A stretch of DNA of 64,000 bases. It comes from Nannocystis punicea. Its GTDB lineage: Bacteria; Myxococcota_A; Polyangia; Nannocystales; Nannocystaceae. This document shows positions 48,529 through 56,996 of the stretch, in pieces; the stretch's first letter is position 1, and the number at the start of each line of letters is the position of its first letter. Under the pieces are notes generated by a model that saw only the letters and a program-made list of their open reading frames with translations, searched no databases and was not told where the DNA came from. The stretch is from positions 10,923,501-10,987,500 of the forward strand of contig NZ_CP114040.1 of the NCBI RefSeq assembly GCF_026965555.1, given 5' to 3'. The position numbers and the translations under genes are program-made.

Positions 48529-49980
48529 TCACATGTTGGGCGGGGGAGGCAAGCTCTCCCCGACCACGTGGAGCTTGAGGAGGTTCACGGACTTGTGATC
48601 TTTCACCGGGTAGCCGAGGGTGATCACGATGCGGTCTCCGCGCGCCAGCATCCCGCGGCTCAGGATGAGCCTGTCGATGTCGACGAAGATGCTGTTGCCG
48701 TGGGGGCTGGACACGGTGAAGAGGACCGGGACCACGCCCCAGTAGACCGCGAGGGCCTGGTAGGTCGCCGGGTTGGGCGTGAACGCGAAGATGGGGACGC
48801 GAGGGCGGTAGTCGCTGACGAGGCGGGCGATCCCGCCGGACACCGTGTACGTCACGATCGCCTTGGTGTCGGGCAGCGACTTGCAGCAGACCACGGCGGC
48901 GCGGGCGATCGCGTTGGTCGAGTGGCCGAGGTCGAGGTCGGACGGCTCCCGCCAGAAGCGCTCCTGGCGTTCGATGGAGCGGACGATCTTGTCCATCGTG
49001 TGCACCGCCTGCAGCGGGTACGCGCCCGAGGCTGTCTCTCCGGACAGCATCACCGCGTCGGAGCCGTCGAGCACCGCGTTGGCGACGTCGGACGCCTCGG
49101 CGCGGGTCGGCCGCGGGTTGCGGATCATCGAGTCGAGCATCTGCGTCGCGGTGATCACCAGCTTGCCGACGCGGTTGGCCAGCTCGATGCCCTGCTTCTG
49201 GATCACCGGCACCTCTTCGGGCCCCATCTCCACCCCGAGGTCGCCGCGGGCGATCATGATCCCGTTCGACACCTCGAGGATCGACTTCAGGTTGGTGACC
49301 GCCTCGGGCTTCTCGATCTTGGCCACGATCGGCACCACCCGGCCGAGCTCCTCCATCAGCGTGCGCACCGCCAGCACGTCCTCCGGCTGGCGCACGAACG
49401 AGATCGCCACCAGGTCGACGCCGAGCTCGAGCGCGAAGCGCAGGTCCTCCTTGTCCTTCTCCGTCATCGACGGCAGCGACAGGTGGACCCCCGGCAGGTT
49501 GACGCCCTTGCGCGACGTCAGAGTCCCGCCGGTCACCACCGTCGTCTTGATGTCGGGCCCCTCGACCCCGGTCACGCGCACCTCGAGCGCCCCGTCGTCC
49601 ATCAGGATGCGGTCGCCCGGCTTCACCTCGCCGGCCAAGTGCGGGTAGTCGATCGTCACACGGCCCGGCTCGACCTTGCCCTCGGGGTCGACGCAGAGGA
49701 TGAACTCGTCGTTGACCTTGAGCTCGAACCCCGGCGCCGGGATCTTGCCGACGCGGATCTTGGGCCCCTGCAGGTCGGCGAGCACCGCCACCGCGAGGTC
49801 GCGCGCCGACGCCTCGCTGCGGATCGCTTGAAACACCCGCGTGTGGTCCTCGTGCGACCCGTGCGAAAAGTTGAGGCGGGCGACGTTCATGCCGGCCGAG
49901 ATGAGCGCGCCGATCTGGTCCTGGCTCGAGGGGCCGATCGTGCAGACGATCTTGGCGCGGCGAAGGGGCGGAAGCGACAT
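48529..49980 (-). CDS. pyk: Pyruvate kinase
   Basis: 483 aa from the ATG at 49980; an in-frame ATG four codons upstream is possible. It transfers phosphate from phosphoenolpyruvate to ADP in the last step of glycolysis. Diagnostic blocks: KIVCTIGPSSQ at the N-terminus, MNVARLNFSHG, the catalytic Lys in VAKIEKPEAV, metal ligands in MIARGDLGVE, and LVITATQMLDSM, then GSDAVMLSGETASG. The C-terminal domain closes near DRIVITLGYPV. Length is usual for type II bacterial enzymes. The tRNA-Leu and terminator downstream could be on the same transcript. Confidence 0.97.
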   Translation of the reverse strand: MSLPPLRRAKIVCTIGPSSQDQIGALISAGMNVARLNFSHGSHEDHTRVFQAIRSEASARDLAVAVLADLQGPKIRVGKIPAPGFELKVNDEFILCVDPEGKVEPGRVTIDYPHLAGEVKPGDRILMDDGALEVRVTGVEGPDIKTTVVTGGTLTSRKGVNLPGVHLSLPSMTEKDKEDLRFALELGVDLVAISFVRQPEDVLAVRTLMEELGRVVPIVAKIEKPEAVTNLKSILEVSNGIMIARGDLGVEMGPEEVPVIQKQGIELANRVGKLVITATQMLDSMIRNPRPTRAEASDVANAVLDGSDAVMLSGETASGAYPLQAVHTMDKIVRSIERQERFWREPSDLDLGHSTNAIARAAVVCCKSLPDTKAIVTYTVSGGIARLVSDYRPRVPIFAFTPNPATYQALAVYWGVVPVLFTVSSPHGNSIFVDIDRLILSRGMLARGDRIVITLGYPVKDHKSVNLLKLHVVGESLPPPPNM

Positions 49981-50200
49981 GGCGCGCATCATGCCATGAC
50001 GCCCCCGCCCCGCCACATCCCGCCGCGGTGACGCGTTTGCCACGGCGCACACCTCGGCCGCGCACCGCGCGCGGACGCCCACGCGCCGCCGAGTCCGCCA
50101 TTTTCGCCAATTCGCCCGCCGAGTGGCCCGCGCGGCGCCTGTGAACGCGCCTTCGCGACTTGTCCCGGAGTGCGCCGATCTGCGACGAGCGAACGCCCAC

Positions 50201-50614
50201 TCACCAGCGCGAGTGCAGCGACCCGAGCTCCACCGGCGTGTGCACGCCGAAGGCGTTGCCGATCGACGTGATGCACACGTGCTTGTGGTTCGCCGGATCG
50301 ATGACGACCTCGCACGGCGCACCGGCGATGAGCAAGTGCAGCAGCGTCTCCGGCACCGCGATGTCGACCTCGACCCGCACCTCGCCGGTCGGCAGCGCCA
50401 CCTTCAGCCCCACCGGCCGCACATAGATCCCGAGCGAGCCCTGACGCGACCTGAGCCGCCCGGCGCCTACCGACGCGATCGTCCCGCTCGCCTTCGTCCC
50501 GCTCGCGCGCAGCCGGTCGTGCGCGGCCTCCTCGGCGGCGCCGTCGTGAAGCATGCTGTTGGCCAACCAGACGAACAGGCCGAAGCCGACGACAGAGGCG
50601 ATGAACCCGAACAC
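50201..50614 (-). CDS. Small membrane-anchored protein (DUF3592-like)
   Basis: 137 aa, GTG start at 50614. A single N-terminal hydrophobic helix (FGFIASVVGFGLFVWLA) is followed by RLRASGTKASGTIASVGAGR and strands ending in PCEVVIDPANHKHVCI. This RAxGTxAxGTI then cEVxxDPxN layout is that of DUF3592-like proteins: a membrane anchor with a small beta domain. Function unknown. A TACCCT hexamer is 6 nt before the start; the gene is divergent from the CAP lipoprotein. Confidence 0.75.
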   Translation of the reverse strand: MFGFIASVVGFGLFVWLANSMLHDGAAEEAAHDRLRASGTKASGTIASVGAGRLRSRQGSLGIYVRPVGLKVALPTGEVRVEVDIAVPETLLHLLIAGAPCEVVIDPANHKHVCITSIGNAFGVHTPVELGSLHSRW

Positions 50615-50620
50615 GCGGCG

Positions 50621-50626
50621 AGGGTA
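50621..50626 (-). promoter_or_regulatory. TACCCT -10-like hexamer
   Basis: TACCCT on the minus strand, 6 nt before the GTG at 50614. There is no Shine-Dalgarno site. Confidence 0.5.
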
Positions 50627-50771
50627 ATCAATCGCAGGCGCGAGGTGGCCGCACTCGCGGATGCCTCATGTCCGCGCGCGCGCGTCGGGGCCGCGAAGCC
50701 TGCCGCTTGCGCACGCGCGCGGCGACGCGACGGGCGCGTGCGCCTGGTATGTTGCCAGTCCGGAGGTCGTC

Positions 50772-51488
50772 ATGCGCACTCTCGTCTCGCTGGCCCTGCT
50801 CGCCCCGCTGTGTCTCGCCGCCTGCTCCGACAGCAAGGATCCGCTCGACGGCCTCACCGCGGTGCCGAGCACCGACGGCGGCACCGACGGCGGCACCGAC
50901 GACACCGACGGCACCGGCGGCGTCGCGACCACCAGCGACGACGCCGGCACCACGACGGAGGTCGGCCCCGGCGACCCGCCCGACCCGACCGGCACCAGCG
51001 CCACCACGACCGGCGCCGATCCGTCGGCGGGTCCGACCAGCGATCCCTCGGGCGGGCCGACCAGCGATCCGAGCTCGGCCACCAGCACCACCGACGACCC
51101 CGGCGATCCCTACGAGCAGGCGCGACAGCTGTGCGTCGACACCATCAACATGTACCGCGGCACGCTGGGCCTGCCGCCGTATCAGCGGTGGGCCGACGCC
51201 GAGGGCTGCTCCGACGCCGAGGCCGCGGCCGACGGTCAGAGCGGCACCCCGCACGGCGCCTTCGGCATGTGCGGCGAGTTCGCCCAGAACGAGTGCCCCG
51301 GCTGGCCGAGCCCGGCCGAGCAGTCGCTACCGGGCTGCCTCGAGCAGATGTGGGCCGAGGGTCCGGGCGAGGACTTCCAGATGCACGGCCACTACATCAA
51401 CATGTCGAGCGAGCAATACACCATGGTCGCCTGCGGCTTCGCCGACGCCGGCGGCGGCGACCTGTGGATGGTGCAGAACTTCAAGTGA
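50772..51488 (+). CDS. CAP-like lipoprotein
   Basis: 238 aa from the ATG at 50772, which has GGAGG at -10 and so is translated with a leader; a TATGTT hexamer lies 17 nt before the ATG. Lipobox LAPLCLAAC, then about 95 residues of Asp/Gly/Thr/Ser tether. The remaining 130 residues form a small CAP-type domain: CVDTINMYRGTLGLPPYQRW, CSDAEAAADGQSG, the His in GTPHGAFGMCGEFAQNECPGW, and a closing MVACGFADAGGGDLWMVQNF. Several Cys are present that the CAP protein at 8050-8922 lacks. Secreted function unknown. Confidence 0.83.
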   Translation: MRTLVSLALLAPLCLAACSDSKDPLDGLTAVPSTDGGTDGGTDDTDGTGGVATTSDDAGTTTEVGPGDPPDPTGTSATTTGADPSAGPTSDPSGGPTSDPSSATSTTDDPGDPYEQARQLCVDTINMYRGTLGLPPYQRWADAEGCSDAEAAADGQSGTPHGAFGMCGEFAQNECPGWPSPAEQSLPGCLEQMWAEGPGEDFQMHGHYINMSSEQYTMVACGFADAGGGDLWMVQNFK

Positions 51489-51566
51489 CCGGCCGGCGCG
51501 GCGGGGGCGGCGACCTGCGACCTGGTCTTCGTCGCCCCCGAATTGTGATCGACGTCGCAACCGCGC

Positions 51567-51572
51567 TAGACT
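51567..51572 (+). promoter_or_regulatory. TAGACT -10-like hexamer
   Basis: TAGACT lies 7 nt before the ATG at 51580, without a Shine-Dalgarno site. Confidence 0.5.
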
Positions 51573-51579
51573 GGGCCTG

Positions 51580-52755
51580 ATGCGCGAGCTGTTCGCCGTG
51601 GCCCTGCCCGGGCTGGAGCCGCTGGTCGCCGCCGAGCTCGACGCGCTCGGCCTCGGCCCCGGGCGGGTCGTGCCGGGCGGGGTCGGCTTCCGCGGCGACT
51701 GGGGGGCGCTGGTGGCGGCCAACCTGCACTTAAGGACAGCCACGCGCGTGCTCGTGCGCCTGGCCGAGTTCCCCGCCGTCAACTTCGCGGTGCTGTCGAA
51801 GCGGCTGGTCGACATCGCGTGGGAGGACCTGTTTCCGCCGCACGCGCCGGTGCGCCTGGCCGTGCGCGCCACCGCCCACAAGTCCCGCCTCTACCACACG
51901 GGCGCGATCGCCGAGCGCGTCCACCTCGCCGTCGCCGCGCGCCTCGGCAGCCACGTCGAGCTCGCTCACCCGCACGACGACGGCGAAGATGGCCCCGAGA
52001 CCAGCTCCTCGCATTCGACCGTCCTCCTGGTGGTCCGCCTCGAGCGCGACCGCTGCACCGTCAGCGTCGACAGCTCCGGCGACCCGCTGCACCGCCGCGG
52101 CTACCGGCTCGCCACCGCCAAGGCCCCGCTGCGCCCCACCCTCGCCGCCGCCTTGCTCGCTGCGGCCGGCTGGCGCCCCGGCGAGCCCCTCCTCGACCCC
52201 TTCTGCGGCTCCGGCACGATCGCCATCGAGGCCGCGCTCATCGCCCACGGCAAGCCCGCGGGGGCCCTGCGCGACTTCTCGTGCGCCCGCTGGCCCGCGC
52301 TCGCCGCCGCCTACCCGGCCCTGCGCAAGGCCGCCACACGCCTGTCCCAAGCGCCATGTCCCTACGCGCCGATCGTCGCCTCCGACCGCGACGAGGGCGC
52401 GGTCGCGGCGGCGCGCGCCAACGCCCAGCGGGCCGGGGTCGACGCCGCGATCGCCTTCGCGGTGCGACCGTTCGCCGCCTGCGAGCCGTTCAGCCCCAGC
52501 GGTCTGCTCTTGACCAACCCGCCCTACGGCGTGCGGGTCGGCCGCGCTCGGACCTTGCGCGACCTCTACGCCCACATCGGACACGTCCTTCGGGACAGGT
52601 TCCCCGCGTGGCGCGCCGCGCTGCTGTGCCCGCCCGACCTGCGGGTCACCGTGGGCGTCGCGCTGCACCCGGTCCTGAGCACGCGCACGGGCGGCCTCGC
52701 GGTCGAGCTCGCGCTGGCCGAGCAGACGCACCCCGACGTCCGGCCGCGTGGCTGA
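51580..52755 (+). CDS. THUMP-domain 23S rRNA (guanine-N2) methyltransferase, RlmL N-terminal type
   Basis: 391 aa. An N-terminal ferredoxin-like part (MRELFAVALPGLEPLVAAEL) and a THUMP RNA-binding domain (about 50-160) precede a SAM-dependent methyltransferase with LLDPFCGSGTIAIEAALIA as motif I and LLTNPPYGVRVG as the NPPY catalytic motif. It corresponds to the RlmL/YcbY N-terminal half that methylates G2445 of 23S rRNA; the C-terminal RlmK half of the E. coli fusion is absent, as in many bacteria. Two stretches, CTGTCCCAAGCGCCATGTCC near 52345 and GGACACGTCCTTCGGGACAG near 52579, resemble the palindrome family. Confidence 0.9.
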   Translation: MRELFAVALPGLEPLVAAELDALGLGPGRVVPGGVGFRGDWGALVAANLHLRTATRVLVRLAEFPAVNFAVLSKRLVDIAWEDLFPPHAPVRLAVRATAHKSRLYHTGAIAERVHLAVAARLGSHVELAHPHDDGEDGPETSSSHSTVLLVVRLERDRCTVSVDSSGDPLHRRGYRLATAKAPLRPTLAAALLAAAGWRPGEPLLDPFCGSGTIAIEAALIAHGKPAGALRDFSCARWPALAAAYPALRKAATRLSQAPCPYAPIVASDRDEGAVAAARANAQRAGVDAAIAFAVRPFAACEPFSPSGLLLTNPPYGVRVGRARTLRDLYAHIGHVLRDRFPAWRAALLCPPDLRVTVGVALHPVLSTRTGGLAVELALAEQTHPDVRPRG

Positions 52756-52773
52756 GGCCCGGCGCGCGCGTGG

Positions 52774-52779
52774 TACCCT
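52774..52779 (+). promoter_or_regulatory. TACCCT -10-like hexamer
   Basis: TACCCT is 6 nt before the GTG start of corA at 52786. Confidence 0.5.
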
Positions 52780-52785
52780 CGGCGG

Positions 52786-53766
52786 GTGTTCACGCTGCAC
52801 GCCTTTCACCCGACGCGCGGGCACTGGAACGAGACCGACCTCGGGGCCGTGCCGCGCCTGCTGGCCGAGCCCGACGTGACGATCTGGCTCGACCTCCAGG
52901 ACCCGACGGACGAGGAGGCGCGCGTGCTCTCGGAGGTGTTCCACTTCCACCCGCTGGCCATCGAGGACATGCTCCACGACTACGGCCACCCCAAGCTCGA
53001 CGTCTACGACGACTACGTGTTCCTCATCGTCCACGGCGTCGACTTCCAGAGCCTCGACCTCGAGCACGGCTTCGTCGTCAACACCCTCGAGCTCGACATC
53101 TTCGCCGGCCCGCGGTACGTCGTCACCCACCACTCGGACACCGTCCTGCGCTCGGTCAGCGAGCTCCACCGCGACGTGTGCGACCCGTGCCACCGCCCGT
53201 GGATCTCCGTGCGCGTGCTGCACCGCCTGCTCGACCGCCTGGTCGACAACTATTTGCCGGTGATGGACCGGATCGGCGCCCGGCTCGACGCGCTCGAGGA
53301 CCTCATCATCCACCGGCCGGAGCCCGAGCACCTCGAGCTCGTGCTCGACGCCAAGAAGACCATCAACCGCCTGCGCCGGATCACCGGTCACCAGCGGCTG
53401 ATCTTGGAGTCGCTGGCGCGCGGCCACATCGACCTCATCCCGCGCGACAGCATCGCCTTCTTCCGCGACATCTACGACCACTTCGTGCGGGTCGCCGACA
53501 TCTCCGAGGCCAACCGCGAGGGCGTGCAGGCGGCCGTCGAGGCCTATCTGTCGGTCTCGGCCAACAAGACCAACGAGATCATGAAGGTCCTGACGCAGAT
53601 CTCGACCGTCATGCTGCCCCTGACCTTCATCGCCGGCATCTACGGCATGAACTTCGACATCATGCCGGAGCTGAAGTGGAGCTTCGGTTACCCGTTCGCC
53701 CTGGGGCTCATGGCGGTGACGGCCGCCGGCCTCATCATATGGTTCCGGCGCCGGCACTGGTTGTGA
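52786..53766 (+). CDS. corA: CorA-type magnesium/divalent cation transporter
   Basis: 326 aa, GTG start. The soluble N-terminal domain contains IWLDLQDPTDEEARVL and HPLAIEDMLHDYGHPKLDVY. The long helix leads to two C-terminal transmembrane helices, the first ending in the signature GIYGMNF (GMN selectivity motif), the second AVTAAGLIIWFRR. CorA forms inner-membrane pentamers that take up Mg2+ (or Co2+/Ni2+). It is preceded by the rlmL-like gene and followed 100 bp later by glgC on the same strand. Confidence 0.96.
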   Translation: MFTLHAFHPTRGHWNETDLGAVPRLLAEPDVTIWLDLQDPTDEEARVLSEVFHFHPLAIEDMLHDYGHPKLDVYDDYVFLIVHGVDFQSLDLEHGFVVNTLELDIFAGPRYVVTHHSDTVLRSVSELHRDVCDPCHRPWISVRVLHRLLDRLVDNYLPVMDRIGARLDALEDLIIHRPEPEHLELVLDAKKTINRLRRITGHQRLILESLARGHIDLIPRDSIAFFRDIYDHFVRVADISEANREGVQAAVEAYLSVSANKTNEIMKVLTQISTVMLPLTFIAGIYGMNFDIMPELKWSFGYPFALGLMAVTAAGLIIWFRRRHWL

Positions 53767-53866
53767 TGCGGGCCCTGCCGCGTCCGGTGGTCCGCGGGCG
53801 GCCGTCCTGCGGCGTTGTTGATCTCGCGACCCGGCCGGTGGTACATGACCTGAAGGAGGGCCTCGC

Positions 53867-55129
53867 ATGGTCTTCGAGCCGCGTCTTCGTGAACTCACCC
53901 GAACCGCGCTGACCCTCGTGTTGGCCGGGGGGCGCGGCAGCCGTCTGGCCGCGCTGACGGATCGCCGGGCCAAGCCGGCCGTCTATTTCGGCGGCAAGTT
54001 CCGCATCATCGACTTCGCGCTGTCGAACGCGATCAACTCGGGGTTCCGCAAGATCTCCGTGCTGACGCAGTACAAGTCGCACAGCCTCTTGCGCCACCTG
54101 CAACGCGGCTGGAGCTTCCTGCGCGGCGAGATGGACGAGTTCGTCGACCTCTTGCCTGCGCAGCAGCGGCTGAACGAGGAGAACTGGTACCGCGGCACGG
54201 CCGACGCCGTATGGCAGAACCTCGACATCTTCCAGAGCGTGCACCCGTCGCACGTCATCGTCCTCGCCGGCGACCACATCTACAAGATGGACTACGGCAA
54301 GATGCTGTGGCAGCACGTGACCCGCGGCGCCGACGTGACGGTGGCCTGCTTCGAGGTCCCGCGCAAGGAGGCGAGCGCGTTCGGGGTCATGGCGGTCGAC
54401 CCGGGCGGGCGGGTGGTGCGGTTCGTCGAGAAGCCGGCCGACCCGCCGCACATCCCGGGCAACCCCGAGATGTCGCTGGCGAGCATGGGCATCTACGTGT
54501 TCAACGGCAACTTCCTGTTCGAGCAGCTGCGCCGCGACGCCGAGGATCCCAACTCGAACCACGACTTCGGCAAGGACATCATCCCGTACCTCGTGCAGGG
54601 GCGGGCCAGCGTGTTCGCCCACCGCTTCCAGGAGAGCTGCGTCGTCAGCGAGGCCGGCGGCACCCCGTACTGGCGCGACGTCGGCACCGTCGACGCCTAC
54701 TGGGAGGCCAACATCGACCTCACCAACATCATCCCGCCGCTCGACCTCTACGACCCGCAGTGGCGGATCTGGACCTACCAGGAGCAGCTGCCGCCGGCCA
54801 AGTTCGTCCACGACGAGGACAACCGGCGCGGCATGTGTCTGGGCAGCATGGTCTCGGGCGGCTGCATCATCTCCGGCTCCCTCGTGCGGCGCAGCCTCCT
54901 GTTCTCCAACGTCCGCTGCAACTCCTACTCGCGGCTGGAGGGCGCGGTGGTCTTGCCCGACGTGGTCGTCAACCGCAGCGCGCGGCTGACCAAGGTCGTC
55001 GTCGACCGCGGCGTGGAGATCCCCGAGGGCCTGGTGGTCGGCGAGGACCCGCAAGAAGACGCCCGTCGGTTCCTCCGCACCAGCAGCGGCGTCACCCTGA
55101 TCACGCGTGAGATGATCGACCGCCTGTAA
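53867..55129 (+). CDS. glgC: Glucose-1-phosphate adenylyltransferase
   Basis: 420 aa; ATG at 53867 with a strong GAAGGAGGG site seven bases upstream. It makes ADP-glucose from glucose-1-phosphate and ATP, the committed step of glycogen synthesis. The N-terminal nucleotidyltransferase shows TLVLAGGRGSRL, AKPAVYFGGKFRIIDFALSN, EENWYRGTADAVWQN and VLAGDHIYKMDY; the C-terminal part is a left-handed beta-helix ending in the VVVNRSARLTKVVVDRG region. Usual length. glgA starts 11 bp downstream, so they form an operon. Confidence 0.97.
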   Translation: MVFEPRLRELTRTALTLVLAGGRGSRLAALTDRRAKPAVYFGGKFRIIDFALSNAINSGFRKISVLTQYKSHSLLRHLQRGWSFLRGEMDEFVDLLPAQQRLNEENWYRGTADAVWQNLDIFQSVHPSHVIVLAGDHIYKMDYGKMLWQHVTRGADVTVACFEVPRKEASAFGVMAVDPGGRVVRFVEKPADPPHIPGNPEMSLASMGIYVFNGNFLFEQLRRDAEDPNSNHDFGKDIIPYLVQGRASVFAHRFQESCVVSEAGGTPYWRDVGTVDAYWEANIDLTNIIPPLDLYDPQWRIWTYQEQLPPAKFVHDEDNRRGMCLGSMVSGGCIISGSLVRRSLLFSNVRCNSYSRLEGAVVLPDVVVNRSARLTKVVVDRGVEIPEGLVVGEDPQEDARRFLRTSSGVTLITREMIDRL

Positions 55130-55140
55130 CGAGCCCCCGC

Positions 55141-56589
55141 ATGCGCGTCCTGTTCGTCGCCTCCGAAGTCTATCCCCTCGTCAAGACCGGCGGTCTGGCC
55201 GACGTCGTCGGCGCCCTGCCGATCGCGCTGGCCGAGCTCGGCGTCGACGTCCGCGTCCTCGTGCCCGGCTACCCCAAGGTGCTCGCCGGCCTGCACGCGC
55301 GCGGCCGCGAGGTCGAGCTCCACAACCTCGTCGGCGGCGGCCCGGCCAAGCTGATGTACGGCCGCGTCGGCAAGCTCGAGCTGCTCGTGCTCGACGCGCC
55401 CCACCTGTACAATCGGCCAGGTAACCCCTACGTCGACCAGCACGGGCGCGACTTCGGCGACAACCACCTGCGCTTCGGCGCCCTGTGCCACGCCGCGACC
55501 TGGCTGGCGGGGCCCGAGGGCGGCGACCGCTGGCGGCCCGAGCTGATCCACGGCCACGACTGGCAGTCGGGCCTGGTCCCGGCCTACGTCGCCCTGATGC
55601 CGCCGCAGCAGCGCGTGGCCACCATCACCACGATCCACAACCTCGCCTACCAGGGCGTGTTCCGGGCCGACGTGATGGGCGCGCTGCGGCTGCCCGGCTC
55701 GATGTTCGACATCCACGGCGTCGAGTTCCACGGCCACCTCGGCTTCCTCAAGGCCGGCCTCTGGTACAGCGACAAGATCACCACGGTCAGCCCGACCTAC
55801 GCCCGGCAGATCCAGACCGAGACCTACGGCCACGGCCTGCAGGGCCTGCTGCGGCGGCGCGACGCCGACCTCTACGGGATCCTCAACGGCATCGACACCG
55901 AGACGTGGAACCCGGCCACCGACCCGCACCTGCCGGCGCCGTACAGCGCCGACGACCTCACGGGCAAGCGGATCGGCAAGCGCGCGCTGCAGCTCGAGCT
56001 CGGCCTCCACCCCGATCCCGACGCGCCCTTGTTCGTGGTCGTCAGCCGGCTCGTGACCATGAAGGGCCTCGACCTGCTGCTCAGCGCCGGTCGCTCGATC
56101 CTCGAGCGCGGCGGCCAGCTCGCCGTCCTCGGCTCCGGCGAGGAGCGCCTGGTCGACGGCTTCCAGCAGGCGGCGCGCCTCAACCCCGGCCGCGTCGCCT
56201 ACCGCGGCGGCTACGACGAGCCGCTCGCCCACCGCATGCAGGCGGGCGGCGACGCCATCATCATCCCCTCGCGCACCGAGCCGTGCGGCCTCACGCAGAT
56301 GTACGGCCTGCGCTACGGCACCGTCCCGGTCGTGCGCCGCACCGGCGGCCTGGCCGACAGCGTCATCGACACCACCCCCGAGACCCTCGGCGCGGGCCTC
56401 GCCACCGGCGTCCTCTTCAACGACATCGACGCCTCCGCCCTCGCCTGGGCCCTCGGCCGCACGATCGCCCTCTACCACAACCGCCCGGTGTGGCAGCAGC
56501 TCGTCCGCCACGGCATGCAGGAAGACTTCAGCTGGCGCCGCAGCGCCGCCCGCTACCTCGACCTCTACCGCCGCGCCCTCGGCTACTGA
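55141..56589 (+). CDS. glgA: Glycogen synthase (ADP-glucose, GT5)
   Basis: 482 aa. It extends alpha-1,4-glucan using the ADP-glucose made by GlgC. Signature blocks: FVASEVYPLVKTGGLADVVG with the KTGGL ADP-glucose site, the GHDWQSGLVPAYVA block, and in the C-terminal Rossmann domain FVVVSRLVTMKGLDLLL and the catalytic Glu region RTEPCGLTQMYGLRYGT. Length is typical for bacterial GlgA. It follows glgC directly; no branching or debranching enzyme gene is adjacent. Two palindrome units lie after the stop codon. Confidence 0.97.
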   Translation: MRVLFVASEVYPLVKTGGLADVVGALPIALAELGVDVRVLVPGYPKVLAGLHARGREVELHNLVGGGPAKLMYGRVGKLELLVLDAPHLYNRPGNPYVDQHGRDFGDNHLRFGALCHAATWLAGPEGGDRWRPELIHGHDWQSGLVPAYVALMPPQQRVATITTIHNLAYQGVFRADVMGALRLPGSMFDIHGVEFHGHLGFLKAGLWYSDKITTVSPTYARQIQTETYGHGLQGLLRRRDADLYGILNGIDTETWNPATDPHLPAPYSADDLTGKRIGKRALQLELGLHPDPDAPLFVVVSRLVTMKGLDLLLSAGRSILERGGQLAVLGSGEERLVDGFQQAARLNPGRVAYRGGYDEPLAHRMQAGGDAIIIPSRTEPCGLTQMYGLRYGTVPVVRRTGGLADSVIDTTPETLGAGLATGVLFNDIDASALAWALGRTIALYHNRPVWQQLVRHGMQEDFSWRRSAARYLDLYRRALGY

Positions 56590-56600
56590 GCGCGGCAGGC

Positions 56601-56650
56601 CTGTCCCTCCGGGCATGTCTGTTCAGACATGCCCGTTTAAACATGTCCGA
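56601..56650. repeat. Palindrome cluster after glgA, with a perfect 10-bp hairpin
   Basis: GGGCATGTCT and AGACATGCCC pair perfectly around GTTC (56611-56634), preceded by CTGTCCCTCC and followed by a further ACATGTCCGA unit. It sits 21 bp after the glgA stop codon. It is a good candidate for a transcription-ending structure, though no U-tract follows. Confidence 0.8.
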
Positions 56651-56713
56651 GAGCGCCCGCGACCCGCGGACCCAGGCGCTGGCAGCGCGGCTGCACGCCT
56701 GTCGGTCCTGCGG

Positions 56714-56719
56714 TACCCT
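56714..56719 (+). promoter_or_regulatory. TACCCT -10-like hexamer
   Basis: TACCCT is 6 nt before the GTG at 56726; no Shine-Dalgarno site. It fixes the start of the small gene against the longer open frame upstream. Confidence 0.5.
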
Positions 56720-56725
56720 GCGCGC

Positions 56726-56947
56726 GTGGCGGAACTCCAGCTCGACCCCGAGGCGCTGCAGGACCTGATCGACGCGCGCATGCCGTTCGGCAAGTACCAG
56801 GGCGTGGCGCTGCTCGACCTGCCCGAGCCGTACCTGGTGTGGTTCTCGCGCCAGGGCTTCCCGCCGGGCAAGCTCGGCCGGCAGCTGGCGGCCATGCTCG
56901 AGATCAAGACCAACGGCCTCGAGCGGATGCTGCGGTCGCTGCGCTGA
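56726..56947 (+). CDS. DUF3820-like small protein
   Basis: 73 aa from the GTG at 56726. The sequence MPFGKYQGVALLDLPEPYL followed by VWFSRQGFPPGKLG matches the DUF3820 (putative quorum-sensing-regulated virulence factor) layout, a small protein found in many proteobacteria. No signal peptide, so cytoplasmic. It is a single gene with its own -10-like hexamer. Biochemical function unknown. Confidence 0.82.
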   Translation: MAELQLDPEALQDLIDARMPFGKYQGVALLDLPEPYLVWFSRQGFPPGKLGRQLAAMLEIKTNGLERMLRSLR

Positions 56948-56963
56948 CGCGAAAATAACCCGG

Positions 56964-56987
56964 TGGACATGTCTTCATGGACATGTC
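56964..56987. repeat. GGACATGTCC palindrome pair between convergent genes
   Basis: GGACATGTCTTCATGGACATGTCC is close to the unit at 755-778. It lies between the stop codons of the DUF3820 gene (56947) and the leftward LysR gene (56997). Confidence 0.8.
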
Positions 56988-56996
56988 CCTTCAAAC

